In this document: piece by piece, positions 1 to 6,762 of the stretch
Numbering within the stretch: the stretch's first letter is position 1
How the letters are laid out: every line of letters begins with the position of its first letter
NCBI GenBank assembly: GCA_938008555.1
Contig: CALLKE010000031.1
Location: forward strand, 1-46,776
Reading direction: 5' to 3'
From: an uncultured Pedobacter sp.
Lineage (GTDB): Bacteria > Bacteroidota > Bacteroidia > Sphingobacteriales > Sphingobacteriaceae
DNA: 46,776 bases
Made by a program: the position numbers and the translations under genes
Notes under the pieces: generated by a model
The model's input: only the letters and a program-made list of their open reading frames with translations
What the model was told of the DNA's origin: nothing
The model's database searches: none

Positions 1-55
1 CCGTCAAACTTGTCATGCACACCAGGAATTTTAAACTATCATACATTTAAAAACA
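1..55. repeat. 55-bp terminal inverted repeat, left copy
   Basis: These 55 bases are the exact reverse complement of the last 55 bases of the window (46722-46776); identity stops at base 56. Both copies read outward from TGTTTTTAAATG. No open frame or RNA gene is visible inside. The exact length and outward orientation suggest the edge of a repeat shared by both flanks, for example an insertion sequence, with an assembly overlap of 55 bases. Confidence 0.95.
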
Positions 56-193
56 TAACCATACATTGTTGCTAAATAATAACAACTTTGAGGGAAGAGA
101 AAAACAGGGAACTATCATGGTTTAGTCATGTGCAAATTATGAGTACCAATTTGCCCATGGTGGCTTCATGGCTATCGAAAAACAATTAAATAC
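56..193. other. 5' region upstream of the patatin gene
   Basis: This non-coding stretch lies between the terminal repeat and the first gene. A CAACTTTG sequence at 83-90 resembles the Bacteroidota -7 box TAnnTTTG but misses its first base, and no well-spaced TTG/TTTG -33 element is visible. I see no other structure. Confidence 0.4.
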
Positions 194-2503
194 ATGAAAA
201 GAGCTGCACTTTTTATTATTATTTGTCTTTCTTTGATCCAAACACAAGCACAAAAAGTTGGCTTAGTACTTAGTGGTGGGGGAGCCAAAGGTCTTGCTCA
301 TATTGGTGTACTAAAAGCTCTTGAAGAAAATCATATTCCGATCGACTATATTGTAGGAACATCTATGGGAGGAATTGTGGGCGGGCTATATGCTGCAGGG
401 TATAGTACCTCAGAAATTGAAAAAATTGCTCTAAGCAAAGAATTGCAAGACCTAGTTAGTGGCAATGTTCTGAGTGATTACACCTATTTTTTTCGTAAGA
501 AACCTGACAATCCATCAATACTTACCCTAAAACTCCAAATTGACACAGGATTTCATGCACGAGTACGCTCCGATCTAATAAATGATACTCCTTTAAACTT
601 TGCCTTCCTTGAATTCTTCTCGCAGGCTTCAGCAAATGCGAACGATAATTTTGACAAACTTTTCGTCCCTTATCGGTGCGTCGTTGCTGATGTTGTTACA
701 CATAAATCTGTCCCAATCAATCATGGTAGTCTAGCTGATGCAGTACGTGGCACATGCTCAGTCCCTTTTGTTTTTAGGCCCGTTAAGGTTAACAATAAGT
801 ATGTTTTCGACGGGGGCATCTATAACAATTTTCCTGTAGATGTACTAAAAGAGTCATTTAATCCAGACTATACTATTGGATCAAATGTGTCATCCAAAAC
901 ATTTAATGACTACCCCAAAGATGATGAAAAACTAATGAGTCAATTTTTACTCTATATGTTTTTAGCTAATTCAGATTCCACTGGTATTGGGAAAAATGGC
1001 GCCTATATCCAGCCAGATATAGGCGAGTATACCCCCACTAGCTTTAACAATGTGGCTGAACTCATTAAGAAGGGCTATGAAGCTACCTTGATAAATATGC
1101 CGAACATAAAAAAAGCAGTTAGCCGACGCGTCGACTCTTTAGAACTAGCTAAACGCCGGCAAGAATTCAGAGATAAAAATCCCAAGTTGGTGATTGACCA
1201 GATTATTGCTATTGGAGTTAATTCCAAGCAAAAACAGTATGTGGAGAATTCCTTTAAAGAAGGATCCCCAAAAATGAATTTGGAGAATATTAAAAAATCG
1301 TATTACAAACTAATTGCTGACGATAATTTTGAGACAGTATATCCTACATTAAAATATGAGCCAAAGAAAAGCGCTTATAACTTTGAGCTGCAAGTACAGC
1401 CTCATCAGAATTTCCGAGTCGATATCGGTGGTACTATTGCGTCACGACCAATCAACAACACCTATATCGGTCTTCAATACGATTTACTTGACAGAAACGC
1501 CTATACTTTTATTGCCAGTTTTTATCTAGGACGGTTCTATGAATCTATACAAGGAGCTGTACGTATGGATGTTCCTACAAGTTTGCCTTTTTATTTGGAA
1601 ACAGAGTATACCTATAATGATTGGGACTATTTTAACAATAGTAAAATATTTATTGATAGTTCGCTGCCCACATTCATAGAGCAATCCGATCGAAAAGCTG
1701 CACTAAAAATGGGGGTACCCCTATTAAGTAATGGGAAAATTGAGGCTCAGGTTGGATATACTGATTTACATGCTCAATACAGCCCCATCAATAGTTATAC
1801 CTATGGAAATCAACTTGATATTACTAGCTACAGTGGGATAGTTGGCGGAGTTGCAATTGAGAAAAATACATTAAACCGCCCCCAGTATCCCGACAAGGGG
1901 GTTCATTTCCAATTAGATTTCAACTATTATTTCGGGACAGAGAGGTACATCCACGGAAATATTTTGGAAAATAACCCTAGCTTTTCACAAATCAGAAATG
2001 AAGAAGAAAGCAGAAATTGGTTTAGAACAAAGTTTAGTAATGAATACTATTTTCTGCACAATAAGATTTATAGCCTTGGGTACCTACTAGAAGGCGTTAT
2101 CAGTAATAAGCCTTTCTTTAGCACTTACAAAGCAACTCAAATTAGTGCTCCTGCATTTTATCCGCTCCAAGATTCTAGATCAATGTTTTTAGAAAACTTC
2201 AGAGCAAACTGCTATGGTGCGTTTGGGCTAAAAAATATATTTAATATTTACAAAAATCTAGATTTACGTTTAGAGGCCTACTTGTTTCAACCTTTTAAAG
2301 CATTTCAACATATCGGCCTACAATCTACTGCCTTTGCTGAGCCTTTTTCAGTTAGATACTATGCAGCAACTGCTGACCTAGTTTATCGAACTTTTGTAGG
2401 CCCTGTTAGTTTAAGTTTAAATTACTACGACAAGGAGCAAAAAGAATATGGAGTTATCTTTCATATTGGATTTCTATTGTATAATAAACGCTCTTTTGAA
2501 TAA
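194..2503 (+). CDS. Patatin-like phospholipase with C-terminal outer-membrane barrel
   Basis: The 769-aa protein starts with a signal peptide (about residues 1-19, cut after QTQA). A patatin domain follows, with oxyanion loop GGGAKG at 28-33, nucleophile motif GTSMGG at 55-60 (Ser57) and the dyad aspartate in DGG at 206-208. Residues of about 330-400 look like a POTRA-type linker, and the rest is rich in alternating aromatic strands like a BamA/surface-antigen barrel. The layout matches PlpD-like (type Vd) proteins, in which the barrel anchors or exports a lipase. The catalytic residues are all present, so it is probably active on phospholipids or acyl esters at the outer membrane. Whether the lipase domain is released cannot be told. 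The ATG start gives a clean signal peptide. The gene stands alone, with a 36-bp gap to the next one. Confidence 0.9.
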   Translation: MKRAALFIIICLSLIQTQAQKVGLVLSGGGAKGLAHIGVLKALEENHIPIDYIVGTSMGGIVGGLYAAGYSTSEIEKIALSKELQDLVSGNVLSDYTYFFRKKPDNPSILTLKLQIDTGFHARVRSDLINDTPLNFAFLEFFSQASANANDNFDKLFVPYRCVVADVVTHKSVPINHGSLADAVRGTCSVPFVFRPVKVNNKYVFDGGIYNNFPVDVLKESFNPDYTIGSNVSSKTFNDYPKDDEKLMSQFLLYMFLANSDSTGIGKNGAYIQPDIGEYTPTSFNNVAELIKKGYEATLINMPNIKKAVSRRVDSLELAKRRQEFRDKNPKLVIDQIIAIGVNSKQKQYVENSFKEGSPKMNLENIKKSYYKLIADDNFETVYPTLKYEPKKSAYNFELQVQPHQNFRVDIGGTIASRPINNTYIGLQYDLLDRNAYTFIASFYLGRFYESIQGAVRMDVPTSLPFYLETEYTYNDWDYFNNSKIFIDSSLPTFIEQSDRKAALKMGVPLLSNGKIEAQVGYTDLHAQYSPINSYTYGNQLDITSYSGIVGGVAIEKNTLNRPQYPDKGVHFQLDFNYYFGTERYIHGNILENNPSFSQIRNEEESRNWFRTKFSNEYYFLHNKIYSLGYLLEGVISNKPFFSTYKATQISAPAFYPLQDSRSMFLENFRANCYGAFGLKNIFNIYKNLDLRLEAYLFQPFKAFQHIGLQSTAFAEPFSVRYYAATADLVYRTFVGPVSLSLNYYDKEQKEYGVIFHIGFLLYNKRSFE

Positions 2504-2539
2504 TAGCCAACCCATTCAAAAAACCCTCGACAATTCTAC

Positions 2540-3124
2540 ATGTTACCTAAAAGGCAAAAACAACTCAATCACATGATTTTTTTTCCAATGATGCTCAGCT
2601 TGGTACTCCTTCATCTAAGCACAAATGCTCACATCAAAGAGCACACATCTAGCAATATGCAGTTCAACAATTTTATTGTTAAAGAAAGTCTCCTCAAGAA
2701 CAATAAAATTGCAATCATTGCATGCAATACTCAAGAGAAACCCTTGGAAAACATCCAAGGAACATTCTTGTTCACTGTTAACGGATTTAAACAGAGCGTT
2801 AGTCTTAACAATGGAGTTGCTATTTTACCACAGCAGATTGATCAATCTACCTTTATCTATCTAAGACATAAAAATGAAGATAGTGCGCAAGGTAAATTGT
2901 ATTATTTAATCAAAAGTGAGAATGGTATAAAGCCCATCAAAATCAGCTGGTGGGTTTTTATAGCAGCTCCTTTAGCACTAATATGTATAGGGAGTTTATT
3001 TCGTCGGTTTATCATCATTGCGATTATCCTAGTCATTTCATTCTTCATATTTAACTCTAGGAACGGTCTAAGTCTACCCATTCTCTTAGACACCTTATTT
3101 GATGGGTTAAGAAATTTTTCCTAA
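2540..3124 (+). CDS. Unknown secreted/membrane protein
   Basis: I do not recognise this 194-aa protein. It has a basic N-terminus and a hydrophobic segment at about residues 12-30 that looks like a signal peptide (a start at Met12, base 2573, is equally possible). A probably beta-rich, polar domain follows at about 35-130, then two closely spaced hydrophobic segments at about 137-170 and a short tail. The N-terminal domain would therefore lie outside the cytoplasmic membrane. It lies 36 bp after the patatin gene and may be co-transcribed. Its stop codon overlaps the stop of the convergent tamL by 4 bp. No catalytic motif is visible. Confidence 0.6.
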   Translation: MLPKRQKQLNHMIFFPMMLSLVLLHLSTNAHIKEHTSSNMQFNNFIVKESLLKNNKIAIIACNTQEKPLENIQGTFLFTVNGFKQSVSLNNGVAILPQQIDQSTFIYLRHKNEDSAQGKLYYLIKSENGIKPIKISWWVFIAAPLALICIGSLFRRFIIIAIILVISFFIFNSRNGLSLPILLDTLFDGLRNFS

Positions 3125-5475
3125 AAAGGCATCCCTATGCCAAAATTCCATCCCAAAAAGTTATATGGATCAGGACTATTCGTTTTGGCATAATTGTTTT
3201 TGAACTCTTGCTGATGAAAAAACTGACTAATTACCCACTGATCGGAACCTCTAAATTGAGGGTCTTTCACCTTAGCCCCTATGTCCACTCGAATCACAAA
3301 ATAATGAACATCGAGACGTAAGCCGAAGCCACTTCCAATAGCTAAACGACTAAAAAAACTATCGATCCCAATTTCACCATCCGGATTTTGTGTATTTGGA
3401 TTCAAACGCCACACATTTCCAAAATCAGTAAAAAAAGCACCATTCAGTGTAGCTCCAAGAAGTTTTTTAATAAGTGTAAAGCGATATTCTAAATTAGCTT
3501 GAAGTTTAATTTCGCCAAATTGATCTAAATTCTGTAAACTCTGACGTAAACTATCGCTCGATAAAACAGCCCGATTATACCCTCCTGGGCCCAAACCACT
3601 TAGCCGCCATGCACGCACCCCACTCCACCCTCCCCCCAAAAAATTCTTTTCAAAAGTCAATGCCTTACTATTCCCATAAGGAATGCCTATCCCCGGATTG
3701 AAGCGTATCACAAGCTGACGTTCCCTTCCCAAAAATTTGTAAATTCTAAAATCTAGATCTGTTCTAACATACTGTTCGTATGGTAATCCAAAAATAGTTT
3801 TAACATCCCCTGAACTCGTCCTGAAATTAAATAGCTTATTAAGCAACGTAGAGCTATTTCCAGTAAGATCAAGAGTTCCTTTAAAATAAAAAAAGTTGCT
3901 CAGCTGCCTTAATCTGATATTATTATACGTAAAAGTATATTGACTACCTAGGCTAATAAATGTTCGATTATTGGTAGTAATAAACAAATTATTTCCTTGA
4001 GTCTGTAGGTCTTCAATAAACGTTGGATCTAGTTTACCAATACGATATTCTATGCCTAATGGGGTTAAGGAGTGCAGCTTGTATTTATTCTCTGCCCAAT
4101 TATACATGACCGAATTTGTAAAAACTCGATTTATGAATTTACTTTTTTGATTAAAAAACTGAAAATTACTACCAAAAACAGTTCGGGGGACACTATTCTT
4201 TCCAAGTTTGGGGAAGTTAAAAGGAATAAGAGCTGGCACACTAATACTTGCTCCCACATTAAAATCAGTACTTAAAACCCGATCAAACAAATCACCCGAT
4301 TGCGTCGCATCAAACTGAACATTATAACGTGCTGTTAGCTGAAATAATTCAGCACCTCCAAACGTATTTCTGTTTGAATACGTATCAGCAATCTTAAATC
4401 CCGTACGTCCAGTATTAAACTGATATTCACCCTCAACACGGTTATTCATTTTTTTACTGGGTGTCATATTATAATACACATCTAAACGAGGGACACTATC
4501 TGCTACTTTATGGAAATCGATCTTCAAATTCCGAAACACATTCAACCCATATAATCGATCATATGTTAAATTGGCTTTATCAATATCGTACTTTTCACCT
4601 CTCTTAATAAAAAGATATCTCTTGATAGTTTTTGTATTGAAATAGCATGAGTAATCAAAGAAATGATATTGAGAGGCAAGTGTAAGTGTATCAGGCTGTC
4701 CATCTTCCATGCCGTTGCTATCTTTTATCTTGATAATACTGTTATTGATTGTATAAATGGAGTGCTTGTCCTTACCAGGGGGATTATCTATAAAAATTTT
4801 CAGATCCGCTTGATGTGAGTTCGAGTTTGTATCAACAGCAACTCGCATGTAAGGCTTTAGATAATCATAGTAGCCATTTTTCTGAAGTAATAGAAAAGTC
4901 TGCTCCTGGTCATATATTAATGAATCCTGGTCGTAGGGTTGCCCCTGATGTACATGAGTAAATGTATTTAAATGAGCTTGATATAACTTATATACCTCCT
5001 TGTCAGGAATCTCATAACTAATATTTCGAATTCTAAAACGAAATCCTGAATCGGCTACAAAAGTAACCCAAGCATGTTGATATTCAATTTTAATATCTGT
5101 TTTAACAGTTGCATTGAGATATCCTTTTGCTTTTAAATATTTTTCAATTTGTAAACGTGAAGCTTCAATCAAAGAGCTATCTACTAAATGAGGGGCCTCA
5201 CCAATCGCCTTTAATTTACCTTTCTTATACTTCCCATTTTTTGTATTGAAGGTATTATATAAGGCCAGATTAAATTGAGAGTTTTTGCGTATATCTGTCT
5301 GAACAAATTGATAGGCTTGCTCGGACAGCTTTCTATTGATACCTTTTATCTTCACTGCCTTTATGAGATCCTGATCTTTCTCGAGATACTTAGTCGCTCG
5401 ACAGCCTCCTAATACAACTAGCAAAAGCAGTATACTTGCAAACGAAAAAAAACGGATAAAAGAATATGCTTTCAA
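3121..5475 (-). CDS. tamL: TamL: lipoprotein form of the TamA/BamA outer-membrane assembly factor
   Basis: The 784-aa protein begins with a lipoprotein signal peptide with lipobox LGGC (Cys25), followed by RATKYL, which is common in Bacteroidota TamL proteins. POTRA-like modules fill about residues 30-330 and a 16-strand-type barrel of the surface antigen family fills the C-terminal half, ending in an aromatic residue (GMPF). The known role of the family is inserting beta-barrel proteins into the outer membrane together with TamB; no tamB is in this window. The start must be TTG at 5473-5475: there is no in-frame ATG between it and the upstream stop, and a later start would lose the lipobox. 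This start overlaps the ATG of the divergent methyltransferase gene by 10 bp. A second BamA paralogue cannot be fully excluded, but the lipobox argues for TamL. Confidence 0.85.
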   Translation of the reverse strand: MKAYSFIRFFSFASILLLLVVLGGCRATKYLEKDQDLIKAVKIKGINRKLSEQAYQFVQTDIRKNSQFNLALYNTFNTKNGKYKKGKLKAIGEAPHLVDSSLIEASRLQIEKYLKAKGYLNATVKTDIKIEYQHAWVTFVADSGFRFRIRNISYEIPDKEVYKLYQAHLNTFTHVHQGQPYDQDSLIYDQEQTFLLLQKNGYYDYLKPYMRVAVDTNSNSHQADLKIFIDNPPGKDKHSIYTINNSIIKIKDSNGMEDGQPDTLTLASQYHFFDYSCYFNTKTIKRYLFIKRGEKYDIDKANLTYDRLYGLNVFRNLKIDFHKVADSVPRLDVYYNMTPSKKMNNRVEGEYQFNTGRTGFKIADTYSNRNTFGGAELFQLTARYNVQFDATQSGDLFDRVLSTDFNVGASISVPALIPFNFPKLGKNSVPRTVFGSNFQFFNQKSKFINRVFTNSVMYNWAENKYKLHSLTPLGIEYRIGKLDPTFIEDLQTQGNNLFITTNNRTFISLGSQYTFTYNNIRLRQLSNFFYFKGTLDLTGNSSTLLNKLFNFRTSSGDVKTIFGLPYEQYVRTDLDFRIYKFLGRERQLVIRFNPGIGIPYGNSKALTFEKNFLGGGWSGVRAWRLSGLGPGGYNRAVLSSDSLRQSLQNLDQFGEIKLQANLEYRFTLIKKLLGATLNGAFFTDFGNVWRLNPNTQNPDGEIGIDSFFSRLAIGSGFGLRLDVHYFVIRVDIGAKVKDPQFRGSDQWVISQFFHQQEFKNNYAKTNSPDPYNFLGWNFGIGMPF

Positions 5476-6212
5476 AGTCTCAAATAAGTTTCGTTAAATC
5501 GCTACATCAAAAAAAGGTCAGAAAGGACCTGGGTCTTTTCATCGTAGAGGGGATCAAATCAGTCACAGAATTTCTTCAATCTGATTATGTAGTTGACACG
5601 ATCTTTTATACAACAAAAGAGGCCCTAAAATTGGGCATTTTATCACAAAATGTAAAGTTATTTGAAATAAAGGATGAAGATCTTCTAAAAATCAGTACAC
5701 TTAAAAGACCACAACAAGTATTAGCTATTATTCGAGTTCCAACCTATTCTATTGCTCCCAAATTTGAGCTACCCAGTAATACTTTTACACTCATGCTTGA
5801 CAACATACAAGATCCCGGAAACTTAGGGACTATCATACGCACGGCCGATTGGTTTGGCTTCAAACAGCTCATCTGCTCAATGAATACTGTTGAGGCATAC
5901 AATCCGAAGGTTGTCCAAGCAAGCATGGGTTCGCTTTCACGAGTACACATCATATATGCCGATTTACCCTCCCTTCTTCAAAATTATAAACTACCTATTT
6001 ATGGTGCTTTCTTAAATGGCGAATCTATTAACCAAACAGACTTTCCAGATGCCGGCGTTTTAATTTTAGGAAACGAGGGGACTGGCATTAGCGAGGCAGT
6101 TAGCCAACACATTAATTATCCAATCACAATTCCTCGTTACGGCAAAGCCGAATCATTAAATGTGGCCATTTCAGCTGCCATATTCTGCATAAAAATCAAA
6201 AAAGATCTTTAA
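5466..6212 (+). CDS. TrmH/SpoU-family RNA 2'-O-methyltransferase
   Basis: This 248-aa protein is a full-length SPOUT enzyme. The N-terminal substrate-binding part (residues 1-90) contains KVRKDLGLFIVEG, as in RlmB-like proteins. The knot domain has motif 1 (DPGNLGTIIRTA, 116-127 with the catalytic Arg), motif 2 (GNEGTGIS, around 197) and motif 3 (SLNVAISAAI, around 230). Family knowledge says it moves a methyl group from SAM to a ribose 2'-OH in rRNA or tRNA; the exact target cannot be read from the sequence. The ATG at 5466 is well supported because residues 1-20 match the usual family N-terminus. The gene lies head to head with tamL with a 10-bp overlap, so each promoter must sit inside the other gene. 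Confidence 0.9.
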   Translation: MLSKSQISFVKSLHQKKVRKDLGLFIVEGIKSVTEFLQSDYVVDTIFYTTKEALKLGILSQNVKLFEIKDEDLLKISTLKRPQQVLAIIRVPTYSIAPKFELPSNTFTLMLDNIQDPGNLGTIIRTADWFGFKQLICSMNTVEAYNPKVVQASMGSLSRVHIIYADLPSLLQNYKLPIYGAFLNGESINQTDFPDAGVLILGNEGTGISEAVSQHINYPITIPRYGKAESLNVAISAAIFCIKIKKDL

Positions 6213-6250
6213 ATAATCTAAAAACATAATACATCAACTCTTATTTTTGC

Positions 6251-6258
6251 TAACTTTG
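6251..6258 (+). promoter_or_regulatory. Probable -7 box (TAACTTTG) for tRNA-Cys
   Basis: TAACTTTG fits the Bacteroidota -7 consensus TAnnTTTG and lies 17 bp before the mature tRNA end. No clear TTG or TTTG -33 element is seen at the usual 19-bp distance. Confidence 0.55.
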
Positions 6259-6275
6259 TCGCGAAATAATTTAAG

Positions 6276-6346
6276 GGTCGGGTGGCCGAGTGGCTAGGCA
6301 GAGGTCTGCAAAACCTTTTACAGCGGTTCGAATCCGCTCCTGACCT
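6276..6346 (+). tRNA. tRNA-Cys (anticodon GCA)
   Basis: A full cloverleaf can be drawn by hand. The acceptor stem is GGTCGGG (6276-6282) with CCTGACC (6339-6345), including one G-T pair. The anticodon stem GAGGT/ACCTT encloses the loop CTGCAAA, and the T arm is AGCGG-TTCGAAT-CCGCT. The discriminator base T6346 is the identity base expected for tRNA-Cys. The 3' CCA is not encoded (TCAG follows), so CCA must be added by tRNA nucleotidyltransferase. The small basic protein gene begins 27 bp downstream and may share the transcript. Confidence 0.97.
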
Positions 6347-6373
6347 CAGATAGAAATTTTGAATCCAAAAGAC

Positions 6374-6559
6374 ATGGGCGTTACACGTTTAAAAAGAAAA
6401 GACAGAAAAAATAAGACCGTTTCTCGTTTAGAAGTTCAATTTCTAAAGTTAGGTCGTAACATTGAAACAGGAAGCCGTTCGAAGCAATCTGCAAAAAACC
6501 AGATAAGTATCAACAATGCTATCCTTAATGAGGTTGAAATTTTAGCAAAAGCAAAATAA
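6374..6559 (+). CDS. Small basic conserved protein linked to tRNA-Cys
   Basis: This 61-aa protein begins MGVTRLKRKDRKNK and is rich in Lys and Arg, with a hydrophobic C-terminal helix (ILNEVEILAKAK). I recall similar small proteins at this place in related Sphingobacteriales, but no function is known to me; the charge suggests nucleic-acid or ribosome contact. I chose the ATG at 6374. A TTG five codons upstream (6359) would give 66 aa, but it lies only 12 bp after the tRNA. A strong terminator follows 26 bp after the stop. Confidence 0.7.
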   Translation: MGVTRLKRKDRKNKTVSRLEVQFLKLGRNIETGSRSKQSAKNQISINNAILNEVEILAKAK

Positions 6560-6585
6560 ATCCCATTTAACTACTATTTTTTAGT

Positions 6586-6624
6586 AAAACCACATTAGTC
6601 GTTATACAACTAATGTGGTTTTTT
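6586..6624 (+). terminator. Rho-independent terminator
   Basis: A perfect 14-bp stem (AAAACCACATTAGT at 6586-6599 with its complement at 6609-6622) encloses a 9-nt loop. It ends in six T residues on the plus strand and has four A residues on the other side, so it could also act on the minus strand. It closes the tRNA-Cys/small-protein transcript. Confidence 0.9.
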
Positions 6625-6660
6625 ATTGCATAATAATATCAAAACAAACCCCGCCTTATG

Positions 6661-6694
6661 TGATGCCGAATAGCAATTTCAGCTTCCGGCATCA
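6661..6694. repeat. Inverted repeat (hairpin) between terminator and TonB receptor gene
   Basis: Arms TGATGCCG (6661-6668) and CGGCATCA (6687-6694) pair perfectly, and AGC/GCT inside extend the stem after a small internal loop. No T-tract follows on either strand, so it is not a textbook terminator. It could protect or end the minus-strand receptor mRNA. Confidence 0.55.
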
Positions 6695-6738
6695 ATTAGC
6701 CTTTCTCATTAAAGTAGTTAGGCTGCTCATTTTTACAA

Positions 6739-6762
6739 GATAGGATAGGATAGGATAGGATA
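6739..6762. repeat. Pentanucleotide tandem repeat (GATAG/TAGGA)n
   Basis: The unit TAGGA occurs four times in a row at 6741-6760, flanked by partial units. The tract lies directly next to the stop codon of the minus-strand TonB receptor gene (6763-6765), just outside the reading frame. Confidence 0.9.

Noticed and set aside
6739..6762. Phase-variable switch of the TonB receptor by the pentanucleotide repeat
   Set aside because: The repeat lies after the stop codon, so a change in unit number cannot shift the reading frame.
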